Positions 35,830 to 45,068 of a stretch of DNA of 64,000 bases are shown here, one piece after another. The DNA comes from Flavobacterium sp. N2038 (lineage in GTDB: Bacteria > Bacteroidota > Bacteroidia > Flavobacteriales > Flavobacteriaceae), in assembly GCF_025947185.1 (NCBI RefSeq), contig NZ_CP110001.1, positions 4,278,001-4,342,000 on the forward strand. Direction: 5' to 3'. The translations under genes were made by a program, and so were the position numbers. The notes beneath the pieces are model-generated. The model was given only the letters and a program-made list of their open reading frames with translations. It ran no database searches and was not told where the DNA came from. Within the stretch, counting starts at the first letter, position 1, and each line of letters starts with the position of its first letter.

Positions 35830-36975
35830 TTGAATACAACTTATTCTTTCGAAATATACAATAGCGCATCATCTCTTCCTTCAGAATGGAACTCGCTAAG
35901 TTCTGAAAATATTTTTTTAACCAAAGAATATCTTCAAATTCTGGAAATCTCTTGTCCTGTAAATATGATTTGTCATTTTATTGGAATATTTGAAACCAAA
36001 AAACTTGTTGGTCTTGTTGTAACCCAATTTTTATTTGCTGAGAAATTAGAATCTTTTGGCGAACGCGATAAATGTTTAAAAACTTCGGTTCGAAATTTTG
36101 CCTTTAAGAATTTTGCTTCACATGTATTATTTGTAGGAAACAATATGCTTACCGGGCAAAATGCTTTTGTTTTTAACACAAACACAAATCAGCAAAAAGC
36201 TATCAAAACACTTCACAAAGCCATTAATCAACTAAAAAAGGACTTAAAAGCCAGTGGAAAGAAAGTTCATATTACCAGTATAAAAGATTTCACAAAAGCT
36301 GAAATAGAACCTTTGCAGGCCGAATTTAAAAACAATTATACTTTTTCGACACAGCCAAATATGATTTTTGACATCAATGAAAGCTGGAAAACGGAGCAGG
36401 ACTACATTGATGCTCTTTCTAAAAAATATCGGGATCAGTACAAGCGCGCACGTAAAAAATCAGAAGGAATCGAAAAACAAAAAATGTCTTTGTCTGACAT
36501 TTTAAAATATGAGGATATTATTTATGATTTATATTTTCATGTGGCTAAAAATGCTCCTTTTAACACTTTCTTTTTAGCCAGAAATCATTTTAGCACTTTT
36601 AAAGAAGTCATGAAAGATAAATTCCTGTTCTATGGTTATTTTCTAGACGGAAAATTGATTGGCTTTAATACACTTATTAAAAATGGAGATGTGATGGATA
36701 CCTACTTTCTTGGTTATAATGAGAGTATTCAACGTGAAAAAATGTTATATCTAAACATGCTTTACGACATGATTGCTTATTCGATCAATCAAGGTTTTAA
36801 GGAAATCGTTTTTGCAAGAACTGCACTCGAAATTAAAAGCTCTGTTGGCGCAAAACCTGTAAAAATGTACGGCTTAATCACACATAGCAATACACTTATT
36901 AATCATAATATTTCTAAATTTTTCAATTATCTGGAGCCCAAAACGGAATGGCAGGAACGAAACCCTTTTAAGTAA
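35830..36975 (+). CDS. GNAT/FemAB-like acyltransferase domain protein, TTG start
   Basis: 381 residues, soluble. The C-terminal half has a FemAB/GNAT-like layout: YIDALSKKYRDQYKRARKKS, then FLFYGYFLDGKLIGFNTLI and MDTYFLGYNESIQREKMLYL, as in proteins that make amide bonds on lipid or cell-wall precursors. Substrate unknown. The frame begins at a TTG (35830); no in-frame ATG exists before the conserved part. It converges with the lipid kinase gene (2 bp gap), and both use TTG starts. The next plus-strand gene is an App1-like phosphatase, so a lipid-related role is possible (inference). Confidence 0.75.
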   Translation: MNTTYSFEIYNSASSLPSEWNSLSSENIFLTKEYLQILEISCPVNMICHFIGIFETKKLVGLVVTQFLFAEKLESFGERDKCLKTSVRNFAFKNFASHVLFVGNNMLTGQNAFVFNTNTNQQKAIKTLHKAINQLKKDLKASGKKVHITSIKDFTKAEIEPLQAEFKNNYTFSTQPNMIFDINESWKTEQDYIDALSKKYRDQYKRARKKSEGIEKQKMSLSDILKYEDIIYDLYFHVAKNAPFNTFFLARNHFSTFKEVMKDKFLFYGYFLDGKLIGFNTLIKNGDVMDTYFLGYNESIQREKMLYLNMLYDMIAYSINQGFKEIVFARTALEIKSSVGAKPVKMYGLITHSNTLINHNISKFFNYLEPKTEWQERNPFK

Positions 36976-36977
36976 AA

Positions 36978-37847
36978 CTAAGGGACCGCAATTTTCATTT
37001 GCTTATGCAGGATATAAATACTAAGATCTGTTTGTGCTCCGCAATATTCCCCATCAATTTGAAAGTTTACCGGATAATCAGTTGTTATCCTTGCTTTGTC
37101 TGTCGAAATAATAACAATATCATCAGAATCAATTGGCATATTGCCCGTAATAATTTTTCCGATTAACAATAAGTCAAGACTTTTTAGAATTACCAATTCA
37201 AATTTACCATCATTCATTGCTCCGTTAGGATTGATAACTACTCCTGTTCCATATTTCTGAGAATTTGCAATTACAATCATTCTGGCTGTATGCTCAACAT
37301 TTTTGTTATTGGCCGAAATAGTGGCAACAAATGGCTCTTCAGATTCTGTTAATGTTGTAAATGCCTGTAATGCATAACCCCAAAAACCGCGTACATCGCT
37401 TTGCTCATAATTTTTAACCAGATTAGCATTTAACCCTAAATCGCTTAAATGAATACTTTTTTTTCCGTTGATACAAATCATATCCATTTCAATATAATGA
37501 TGCAGAAAAGCAATTCTAAGATTTGCTTCTACATCTTCAGGCAAATTTAAATCAACCGAAAGTCCATTTGCAGAGCCTGCCGGCAAAATCCCAATAATTA
37601 CATCGTATTCTTCCACGGCTTCAGCGACCATTTTTATGGTTCCATCGCCACCAGCAACAATAATTCGTTCCGGCGCATATTTATTGTACAAAAACTGAAT
37701 CTTCCGCAAATCATCTTCACCGGTAGTTTCATATACTTTTAAATCAAAATTATTTACAGACGCAAACTCTTCCACAGCTCCGATTAAATCACTTTTATCG
37801 AGATCTCCAGAAATAGGATTAACAACGAAGAGAATATTCTTTTTCAA
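36978..37847 (-). CDS. Diacylglycerol kinase-family lipid kinase (YegS-like), TTG start
   Basis: 289 residues. DAGK catalytic domain at about 1-130 with NPISG, and the GGDGT motif (about residue 65-70) followed by ILPAGSANGLSVDL. A C-terminal beta-sandwich domain (about 140-285) completes the fold. It probably phosphorylates diacylglycerol or a sphingosine-type lipid. A stop codon lies nine codons upstream and no ATG is available, so TTG at 37847 is the start. It is divergent from the App1-like gene with a 60-bp gap, so they may share control. Confidence 0.9.
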   Translation of the reverse strand: MKKNILFVVNPISGDLDKSDLIGAVEEFASVNNFDLKVYETTGEDDLRKIQFLYNKYAPERIIVAGGDGTIKMVAEAVEEYDVIIGILPAGSANGLSVDLNLPEDVEANLRIAFLHHYIEMDMICINGKKSIHLSDLGLNANLVKNYEQSDVRGFWGYALQAFTTLTESEEPFVATISANNKNVEHTARMIVIANSQKYGTGVVINPNGAMNDGKFELVILKSLDLLLIGKIITGNMPIDSDDIVIISTDKARITTDYPVNFQIDGEYCGAQTDLSIYILHKQMKIAVP

Positions 37848-37907
37848 AATTTTCTTTTTAAACCAATTAAATTAAGTAAATTACAGTTACATAAATATAC
37901 GTAATTA

Positions 37908-38870
37908 ATGAACCCAATTTTACAATTATATAGAGGTTATGCCAATGAAGAAGAATTAATTGTAATGGGACATGTCTTTAAAAGAACGTATGACTACGAT
38001 TTTCAAAAGAAAAACTTTAAAAATGCCAGCTCAATTATCAACCAATTTCGAATAAAAACAATTCAGAATTTTGATGTCTATCTGAAATTTGGCGAAAAAG
38101 AAATTCATACTAAAACCCTTGATGACGGTTATTTTAATTTTTGCATCCCACTAGAAAAAGAAACTCATTTTGGATGGATTGAATACGAGGTTTTTATTAA
38201 AGATGATGCAAACACAATTACCTCAAAAGGCACCTTTATACGCCCCCATAAAGGTCAATTAGGAATTATTTCTGATATTGATGACACTTTTTTGATCTCA
38301 CATACTCCTAACATTTTTAAGAAAATATACATTCTCCTTTTCAAAAATGTAAATGACCGTCGGGTTTTCAAAGATGTTGTTCAGCATTATCAGGCATTAA
38401 GTTCTGCCGGAAGAAATAAGAAGGAAGAGGAAAATGCTTTTTTTTATGTCTCAAGCAGCGAATGGAATTTATATCGTTTTATCGTAAAATTTACCCGAAT
38501 TCATCATTTACCGAGAGCAGTTATTTTATTAAAAGATATCAAAAGAGGCATTACTGATTTTTTTATGAGCGGGCGCGGAAATCACGATCATAAATTTGAT
38601 AAAATAAAACATGTTCTGGAATTTTATCCTAATTTAAAATATGTTTTGTTAGGGGATGATTCACAACATGACCCCGCCTTGTATGAAAGAATCTGCAAAA
38701 TATTCCCTGTTACTGTAATTGCAGTTTACATTAGACAAACCGGTAAAAGCAAAAAAAATGAGGTAAAAAAGATTATGACGAACTTAGAATCACTTAATGT
38801 TTCTGTTTGTTACTTTAAAGATAGCAGCGAAGCGATTGCGCATTCTAAATCAATTGGAGTTATTAAGTAG
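37908..38870 (+). CDS. App1-family phosphatase (DUF2183), phosphatidate phosphatase-like
   Basis: 320 residues. The catalytic D-x-D-x-T is in GIISDIDDTFLISHTP at about residues 121-136. LRD-type second motif and VLLGDDSQHDPALYE (about 245-259) complete the HAD-like App1 domain. Family members remove phosphate from phosphatidate to yield diacylglycerol. The divergently transcribed lipid kinase makes the opposite change, so the pair could set the diacylglycerol/phosphatidate balance (inference). Confidence 0.88.
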   Translation: MNPILQLYRGYANEEELIVMGHVFKRTYDYDFQKKNFKNASSIINQFRIKTIQNFDVYLKFGEKEIHTKTLDDGYFNFCIPLEKETHFGWIEYEVFIKDDANTITSKGTFIRPHKGQLGIISDIDDTFLISHTPNIFKKIYILLFKNVNDRRVFKDVVQHYQALSSAGRNKKEEENAFFYVSSSEWNLYRFIVKFTRIHHLPRAVILLKDIKRGITDFFMSGRGNHDHKFDKIKHVLEFYPNLKYVLLGDDSQHDPALYERICKIFPVTVIAVYIRQTGKSKKNEVKKIMTNLESLNVSVCYFKDSSEAIAHSKSIGVIK

Positions 38871-38874
38871 TTTT

Positions 38875-39110
38875 GTTTCAGGTTTCAGGTTTCAGGTTTG
38901 AACTGAATGAATATTTAACCGCAAAGCATGCTAAGTTTTTTGATCTGCTATATTTCGTAAAAACGCAAAGTTCGCAAAGCTATTTATTGATAAAGCTTTG
39001 CGAACTTTGCGTATTAGAAATGCAAACTATAAAAAACTTAGCATGCTTTGCAGTTAAATTACTCGTCAAGATTACAACTTGAAACCTGAAACTTTAAACC
39101 TGAAACTTTT
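38875..39110. repeat. Nested inverted repeat, about 235 bp
   Basis: Three nested arm pairs. Outer: TTCAGGTTTCAGGTTT words facing AAACCTGAAAC words. Middle: AACCGCAAAGCATGCTAAGT (38917-38936) facing ACTTAGCATGCTTTGCAGTT (39036-39055). Inner: ACGCAAAGTTCGCAAAGCT (38963-38981) facing its exact complement at 38994-39012. It has a capacity to form a long cruciform or RNA hairpin between the convergent App1 and ABC-F genes. Confidence 0.85.
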
Positions 39111-39111
39111 C

Positions 39112-41025
39112 TTAAGCATTAAAATTGTCAATCTCTTCCTGAACGATTTCCCAGTCTAACAGCAATTGCTCCAGGGCTTCTTTCTTTTTATTGTAAGCAG
39201 TAAAAAATGAAGCATCTTCGATATGTTTATCATAATTAGAAGCCAGCATTTTATCGTCGTGCTGTATATCTTTTTCTAATTGTTTGATTTGACTTTCAAC
39301 TTTACTTAATCGGTTTTGAAGTGCTTTTCCTTTTTTCTGATCTTCATAAGAGGTTTTATTATTCTCTTTTGGAGCTGCAGTTTTTACAACATCTTTTTTC
39401 TCTACTTCACGCATGTTTTCAAGATTACGCTGCTCTAAGAAGTAATTGATATCTCCAAGATATTCTCTGATTTTTTGATCTTTGAATTCATAAACGATAT
39501 TCGACATTCCCTGCAGAAAATCCCTGTCGTGAGAAACCAATAATAAAGTTCCTCCGAATTTTTGAAGTGCCGCCTTTAAAACGTTCTTAGACTTAATATC
39601 TAAGTGGTTTGTAGGCTCATCCATAAGCAACACGTTTATTGGCTGTAGCAATAGTTTACAAAGCGCCAAACGGTTACGCTCACCTCCTGAAAGTACTTTA
39701 ACTTTTTTCTCTACATCGTCTCCACGAAATAAGAAAGATCCAAGCATATCACGAACTTTAGAACGGTTTGTATCTGTTGCCGCATCTTCCATTGTCTGAA
39801 GCAAAGTAATCTCTCCATCAAGATATTCTGCCTGATTTTGAGCAAAATAACCTAATTGTACGTTGTGTCCTAATTTGATATTTCCCTGATATTCAAACTC
39901 GTTTACAATAGCTTTTATAAAAGTCGATTTTCCTTGCCCGTTTTGTCCCACAAAAGCGATTTTGCTTCCACGTTCTACTAGCAAATCAATATCTTTTAAA
40001 ATTGTTTTATCACCGTAAGCTTTCGTCACATTTTCGGCTTCTATAACCACTTTCCCTGGTTCTTTTGAAACCGGAAACGAAATATTCATTACCGAATTAT
40101 CATCTTCATCAACTTCAATTCTTTCAACCTTATCTAATTTTTTAATTAAAGATTGCGCCATTGAAGCCTTAGAAGCTTTTGCACGGAATTTCTCAATTAG
40201 TTTTTCTGTTTCTTCAATTTTTTTAGCCTGGTTTTTTTGAGTCGCCAATTGCTTTTCGCGAATTTCATGACGCAGCTCTAAATATTGAGAATATGGCTTA
40301 TTAAAGTCGTATGCTTTTCCTAAAGAGATTTCGATAGTACGGTTTGTAACATTATCAAGGAACATTTTATCGTGCGAAACGATTACAACTACTCCGGGAT
40401 AATTACGCAGGAAACTTTCTAACCAAATGATACTTTCGATATCTAAGTGATTCGTTGGCTCATCCAGAAGCAGTACATCATTTGATTGCAAAAGCAATTT
40501 GGCTAATTCGATACGCATTCTCCAACCTCCTGAAAATGTTTCGGTTTGATTATTAAATACTTCTCTTTTAAAACCAAGTCCTAAAAGAATTTTCTCTGTA
40601 TCTCCAACATAATTGTAACCCCCCAGAAGCTCAAAACGATGTGTATAATCAGATAAATCTTCAATGATCTGACCATATTCTTCACTTTCGTAATCGGTTC
40701 TGGTAACCAATTGATGATTGATTTCTTCTAATTTTTTCTCTACAATTTTAATATCCGTAAAAGCTTCATACGCTTCTTCTAATACTGTTCTTCCGCGTTC
40801 AAAATCAATATCCTGACGTAAAAAACCCATTCGAATATCTTTTTCCTGAGAAATAACTCCAGAATCCGGAGCAAAATCTCTTGCCAACATTTTTAGCATC
40901 GTCGATTTACCCGCACCGTTTTTACCAACAAGACCAACCCGGTCTCCGGCACCAAGACGAAAAGTAACTTCTTCAAATAAATATGTTCCTCCAAAAGAAA
41001 CCGAAAGATTGTGTATATTAAGCAT
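39112..41025 (-). CDS. ABC-F family ATPase
   Basis: 637 residues from the ATG at 41025 (MLNIHNLSVSFGGTYLFEEV); a TTG seven codons upstream gives a poorer start. Two ABC cassettes: Walker A GKNGAGKS (about 37) and GQNGQGKS (about 360), ABC-F signatures FSGGWRMR and LSGGERNR, and Walker B LLLDEPTNHLD and LLMDEPTNHLD. A charged linker of about 80 residues joins them, and a C-terminal coiled coil follows. ABC-F proteins act on the ribosome rather than as transporters. Confidence 0.96.
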   Translation of the reverse strand: MLNIHNLSVSFGGTYLFEEVTFRLGAGDRVGLVGKNGAGKSTMLKMLARDFAPDSGVISQEKDIRMGFLRQDIDFERGRTVLEEAYEAFTDIKIVEKKLEEINHQLVTRTDYESEEYGQIIEDLSDYTHRFELLGGYNYVGDTEKILLGLGFKREVFNNQTETFSGGWRMRIELAKLLLQSNDVLLLDEPTNHLDIESIIWLESFLRNYPGVVVIVSHDKMFLDNVTNRTIEISLGKAYDFNKPYSQYLELRHEIREKQLATQKNQAKKIEETEKLIEKFRAKASKASMAQSLIKKLDKVERIEVDEDDNSVMNISFPVSKEPGKVVIEAENVTKAYGDKTILKDIDLLVERGSKIAFVGQNGQGKSTFIKAIVNEFEYQGNIKLGHNVQLGYFAQNQAEYLDGEITLLQTMEDAATDTNRSKVRDMLGSFLFRGDDVEKKVKVLSGGERNRLALCKLLLQPINVLLMDEPTNHLDIKSKNVLKAALQKFGGTLLLVSHDRDFLQGMSNIVYEFKDQKIREYLGDINYFLEQRNLENMREVEKKDVVKTAAPKENNKTSYEDQKKGKALQNRLSKVESQIKQLEKDIQHDDKMLASNYDKHIEDASFFTAYNKKKEALEQLLLDWEIVQEEIDNFNA

Positions 41026-41259
41026 AATGTATTGCTGAAAAATCAAGAAATTAAAAACATTGTAAAACGGCCAAATGCTGCCTACAATTTTGAAAGTGCA
41101 AAAGTATAACTTTTAATTGAAAGTTTTGGAACTGAAAGGTCTGCTTAACCAATATTTCTGAAATCCAGTTATTTTATCTACCGTTAATTAAAAACGCATT
41201 GAAAATTAATCCATAACATTTTAAAGAAGATGTCCTGTGTTTTCAACAGTAAAATCTTA

Positions 41260-41267
41260 TATTTGCA
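41260..41267 (+). promoter_or_regulatory. -7 element before the DUF983 gene (TATATTTG)
   Basis: Perfect TAnnTTTG match about 75 bp before the start codon. The upstream TTTTC is a weak -33. Confidence 0.5.
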
Positions 41268-41342
41268 GAAGAATCTGATCACTTCGACAGTTCCTTTACA
41301 AATCAATCTCTTTGATTTTAGAATTAAAAATTACACCATAAA

Positions 41343-41726
41343 ATGTTCAAAAAAGGGTCAAAAATAAATAGTATTTTCACTGGAAGCTGTCCGAGATGTC
41401 AAAACGAAAGCATGTATGAAGACCAAAATCCGCTTCATTTGACTAAAGTTCTCAAAATGAACGAAAACTGCAGCCATTGTGGCTTAAAATATCAAATCGA
41501 GCCTTCGTTTTTTTATGGAGCAATGTATGTAAGTTACGGGTTAAATGTTGCTGTGGGAATAGCCGCCTTTATCGTTTCGTTTGTCTTTTTCAAAACTACA
41601 ATAGAACAATCATTCATCGCAATAGTCATTACTTTAATTGTCTTATTTCCTTTTGTTCTGAGACTTTCGAGAAACTTATATATCAATATGTTTGTTTCTT
41701 ACGATCCTAAAGCTGGCCAGAAATAA
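41343..41726 (+). CDS. DUF983 membrane protein with zinc-ribbon-like N-terminus
   Basis: 127 residues. Residues about 14-50 have CPRCQ and NCSHCGLKY, a pair of CxxC motifs that may bind zinc, and two membrane helices follow (about 60-82 and 88-110). DUF983 proteins are small membrane proteins often found near cytochrome oxidase genes, but none lies here. Single gene, convergent with the FAD oxidoreductase. Confidence 0.88.
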   Translation: MFKKGSKINSIFTGSCPRCQNESMYEDQNPLHLTKVLKMNENCSHCGLKYQIEPSFFYGAMYVSYGLNVAVGIAAFIVSFVFFKTTIEQSFIAIVITLIVLFPFVLRLSRNLYINMFVSYDPKAGQK

Positions 41727-41731
41727 AAAAC

Positions 41732-42781
41732 TTATTTTCTTTTTTTATAAAAACGTTGGATATCAATTGTAGAATCCAGCGGTTTTTCATTTTCTATGTA
41801 ATCGAATAGATCTTTAGCCATGGCAGGTCCCAGCATAACACCACGTGTTCCTAAACCATTTAGTAAATGAAGTAATTGATGCTCATGATGTGTTCCAATT
41901 ATTGGTCTGCGATCTCGTACTGTCGGACGAACTCCACCAAAATGAGATACAATTTCAAAATCACAATTGATAATTTCTTTAATTCTTTCTGTTAATTCAG
42001 CCTTTCCTTCTTCAGTTGGTTGATCCGTTTTATCTTTCCAATTGTATGTTGCTCCAACTTTAAACAAATGATTCCCTAACGGCAGAATAAAAACACTTGT
42101 ATTTACAATTACATCCAAATCTAATTCCGGAGCTTTTATAATAAAAAGTTCACCCTTTGTTCCATCAAGGGGCAAATCCTGAAAAAATGGATTCGAATGT
42201 AAACCAAACCCTTCTGCAAAAATTATGTCTTTTGCCTGGATTCCTTTATATTCAACAAAATTTTCATTGATAATTAAAGCATCATACTCAAATCTCTCTT
42301 GTAACAATAAATTGTTTTCGATTAAATATTTCTGATACTTATCCAGCAAAAGTGCTGTATCAACATAACCAGTATGCAAAACTTCACCATAATCAAATGG
42401 AGAATCAATTCCGAAATACTTTTTAAAAATTAATTTATTCGAAAGAAATGGTGCCAATAAAGGCTTATCTGAAGCGGCAAACCAATTATTTTGTTCTTCT
42501 ATAGAGAAAAATTTTCGCAGGATAGGGAGTTTAAAATTGACTTTTGTCTGAAGTTTAGTTTCAATTTGAGCATAAAACTCTTCCATTAAAACTAATTGCT
42601 CTTCTGCCTTCCAGACTTCACTAAAACGCTTTAAAATAACAGGATTATACAATCCTCCGGCAACTCTGGATGATACCTGAGATTTATCATCGATCACCAA
42701 AACAGACTTATTGTTTTTAAGGGCAATTTCGGCAAATGAAATTCCGGCTAATCCAGATCCAATAATAATATAATCTAACAT
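41732..42781 (-). CDS. FAD-dependent amine/amino-acid oxidoreductase
   Basis: 349 residues. The N-terminal DYIIIGSGLAGISFAEIALK is the Rossmann dinucleotide-binding fold (GxGxxG); the DAO-type C-terminal region ends in TRGVMLGPAMAKDLFDYIEN. This is the DadA/ThiO-like family, oxidising amino acids or sarcosine-type substrates. It lies 77 bp after the gldO stop, behind a hairpin whose loop contains a promoter-like TACCTTTG, so it may be transcribed from there. Confidence 0.9.
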   Translation of the reverse strand: MLDYIIIGSGLAGISFAEIALKNNKSVLVIDDKSQVSSRVAGGLYNPVILKRFSEVWKAEEQLVLMEEFYAQIETKLQTKVNFKLPILRKFFSIEEQNNWFAASDKPLLAPFLSNKLIFKKYFGIDSPFDYGEVLHTGYVDTALLLDKYQKYLIENNLLLQERFEYDALIINENFVEYKGIQAKDIIFAEGFGLHSNPFFQDLPLDGTKGELFIIKAPELDLDVIVNTSVFILPLGNHLFKVGATYNWKDKTDQPTEEGKAELTERIKEIINCDFEIVSHFGGVRPTVRDRRPIIGTHHEHQLLHLLNGLGTRGVMLGPAMAKDLFDYIENEKPLDSTIDIQRFYKKRK

Positions 42782-42802
42782 ACTGTCTACGTCTAATAAT
42801 AA

Positions 42803-42834
42803 AAAACTCCTGCTGCAAAGGTAGCAAGAGTTTT
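42803..42834 (-). terminator. Hairpin after gldO with promoter-like loop
   Basis: AAAACTCCTGCT and AGCAAGAGTTTT form a stem with one mismatch. The loop and one arm contain TACCTTTG on the minus strand at 42823-42816, a -7 element for the oxidoreductase gene. Confidence 0.7.
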
Positions 42835-42857
42835 GTTTATAATATTAATATAAGAAC

Positions 42858-43850
42858 TTAGTAGTTCCACATATCTTCTTCAAAATTTCGAATCTTTTCT
42901 TTAACCCTTTCAGATTCCAATAATTGAGCCTGTGCATTATCCTTCATATATTCTTTAATTTCACGATCACCATACATGTTTTCTTCCTTATAAATAACTG
43001 CATTAAAGCGTCTCGAATTTAAAATCTGGTCAAATGAAATTGGGATGGCAGAATTTTTATCATTAAAAGCTTTTCCTTCATGTAATACCTCCCGGGCATT
43101 TGGAAAGAAAACCCAAAACAGTTCAATATAATCCTTTTCGTCACTGTTCATCGTATAAACATCAGGAGTTACCGGGCAGATTCCCAGTAATCGATATTTC
43201 AGATCACTCTGACGTTTGTCAAAATACCAATATCCTTTTATCTTATATTGCGTTACATCCTGAGCAGTCAGATCTTGCTTAAGAATATACTCAGCAGGAA
43301 CTGTTCTTTTAGGCCCTACAGTTTCATCTACATAAGTAACCGATTTCTTTTTACCAGTACCAGTAACTACCTTTTTCTTTATAACTCGTGTTCTGTAATC
43401 ATCCGGATATTGGTTAATAAGTTCACGACCGGCATCTGTAGTATCAACCCGTGACAAAGAACCCTGAATATCTTTCATCGTCTTCTTTGTATTGAAATAA
43501 CTGTCTGTATAAACTTCGGTAATTTTGCCCTGTCTGATCGCTTTGGTCAGTATATCATAAAGTGAACGCCTGTCAGGACCAATATTGGCAGTATCAACAG
43601 GGAAATATAAAGGAAAATTAATTTTTTCATTTAAATCAATAATCTCCCAGGTAGTCTTACCCATTAAGACATCACGATCGTCTATATAACCATAAGCTAA
43701 CGGTTTATCGTTATCTGAAATGCGCTGAGCGGGCGTCTTCTGTCCAATTTCTCCAGCGGTTTTAGCGTTAAGCAGATTAGATTGAGCACTGGAACTAAAA
43801 CTTACACCTATTAAAAAGGCAATTATTAAAAAAAATCTTGTTTTCATCAT
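42858..43850 (-). CDS. gldO: GldO, paralogue of GldN
   Basis: 330 residues with a signal peptide (about 1-22). It is about 85-90% identical by eye to GldN next door over the shared part (KPLAYGYIDDRDVLMGKTTW, YDILTKAIRQGKITEVYTDS and PVTPDVYTMNSDEKDYIELF). In F. johnsoniae gldO follows gldN and can partly replace it. Here gldO is 184 bp downstream of gldN behind a hairpin, so it may be expressed separately. Periplasmic partner of the GldK ring. Confidence 0.93.
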   Translation of the reverse strand: MMKTRFFLIIAFLIGVSFSSSAQSNLLNAKTAGEIGQKTPAQRISDNDKPLAYGYIDDRDVLMGKTTWEIIDLNEKINFPLYFPVDTANIGPDRRSLYDILTKAIRQGKITEVYTDSYFNTKKTMKDIQGSLSRVDTTDAGRELINQYPDDYRTRVIKKKVVTGTGKKKSVTYVDETVGPKRTVPAEYILKQDLTAQDVTQYKIKGYWYFDKRQSDLKYRLLGICPVTPDVYTMNSDEKDYIELFWVFFPNAREVLHEGKAFNDKNSAIPISFDQILNSRRFNAVIYKEENMYGDREIKEYMKDNAQAQLLESERVKEKIRNFEEDMWNY

Positions 43851-43983
43851 GATAAATATTATAAGAAATTAAACGCAATATTTAAATGTTTATTGTAATT
43901 TTTCTTACATAAATTAAAATCACTAAAGTAATTAAAATTTAGAATATTCCTATGATTTTTCAAAGATGGGCTTTCTCCAAAAA

Positions 43984-44014
43984 AAAACTCTTACTACAAA
44001 GGTAGTAAGAGTTT
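43984..44014 (-). terminator. Hairpin between gldN and gldO with promoter-like loop
   Basis: AAAACTCTTACTA pairs exactly with TAGTAAGAGTTTT; the loop region contains TACCTTTG on the minus strand (44004-43997), a -7 element for gldO. It closely resembles the hairpin at 42803-42834, so it may have been duplicated together with the gene. Confidence 0.75.
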
Positions 44015-44034
44015 TCTAATAAAAATTTAGAAGT

Positions 44035-45024
44035 TTAGTAATTCCACATATCTTGTTCAAAATTACGGATCTTCTCTTTCACTCTTTCAGATTCTAACAA
44101 CTGATTTTGTGCATTATCTTTCATGTATTCTTTGATCTCACGATCTCCGTACAAGTTTTCTTCTTTGTAAAGTACAGCATTAAAACGTCTTGAATTTAAG
44201 ATCTGATCAAATGATATTGGAAGAGCAGAGTTACTATCATTAAAAGCTTTAGCTTCATGTAATGCCTCTCTTGCATTTGGGAAGAAAACCCAAAACAATT
44301 CAATATAATCTTTCTCGTCACTATTCATTGTATAAACGTCCGGAGTTACAGGACAAATACCTAGTAAACGGTATTTTAATTCACTTTGACGTTTATCAAA
44401 GTACCAGTACCCTTTTATTTTGTATTGTGTAACATCCTGAGCAGTCAAATCTTGCTTCAAGATATACTCTGAAGGAACTGTTCTTGTTGCTCCAACTGTT
44501 TCATCAACATAAGTAACAACTTTCTTTTTACCAGTACCTGTAACTACTTTTTTCTTCACAACGTGAGTTTTGTAGTCATCAGGATATTGATTAATAAGTT
44601 CTCTACCAGCATCAGTAGTATCTATACGAGATAATGATCCTTCGATGTCTTTCATAGATTTTTTAGTATTGAAGTAGCTATCGGTATAAACTTCTGTAAT
44701 TTTACCTTTTTTGATAGCTTTCGTCAAAACGTCATAAAGTGAACGTCTATCAGGACCAATATTAGCTGTATCTATTGGAAAATACATTGGAAAGTTGATT
44801 TTTTCATTCAAATCAATAATTTCCCAAGTTGTTTTTCCCATCAAAACATCTCTATCATCAACATAACCGTAAGCTAAAGGCTTATCATTATCTGAGATAA
44901 GTTGTGCAGGAGTTTTAAGTCCAATCTGTGCAGGTGTTTTCGCATTAAGCAAATTAGATTGCGCATTAGAAGTTAGACCTCCAGCGATAGAAACAATAGC
45001 TATTAAAAAATTTCTTACTTTCAT
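44035..45024 (-). CDS. gldN: GldN, T9SS periplasmic component
   Basis: 329 residues with signal peptide (about 1-21). Typical GldN text: QSNLLNAKTPAQIGLKTPAQ, GYVDDRDVLMGKTTWEIIDL and SRRFNAVLYKEENLYGDREI. GldN forms a periplasmic ring with lipoprotein GldK and is needed for protein secretion and gliding. It is fourth in the gldK-L-M-N cluster, 44 bp after gldM. A near-identical paralogue (gldO) follows. Confidence 0.96.
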   Translation of the reverse strand: MKVRNFLIAIVSIAGGLTSNAQSNLLNAKTPAQIGLKTPAQLISDNDKPLAYGYVDDRDVLMGKTTWEIIDLNEKINFPMYFPIDTANIGPDRRSLYDVLTKAIKKGKITEVYTDSYFNTKKSMKDIEGSLSRIDTTDAGRELINQYPDDYKTHVVKKKVVTGTGKKKVVTYVDETVGATRTVPSEYILKQDLTAQDVTQYKIKGYWYFDKRQSELKYRLLGICPVTPDVYTMNSDEKDYIELFWVFFPNAREALHEAKAFNDSNSALPISFDQILNSRRFNAVLYKEENLYGDREIKEYMKDNAQNQLLESERVKEKIRNFEQDMWNY

Positions 45025-45068
45025 CGTGGTATTATTATAAGATATTGAACGTAGTGTTACCTACTTTA

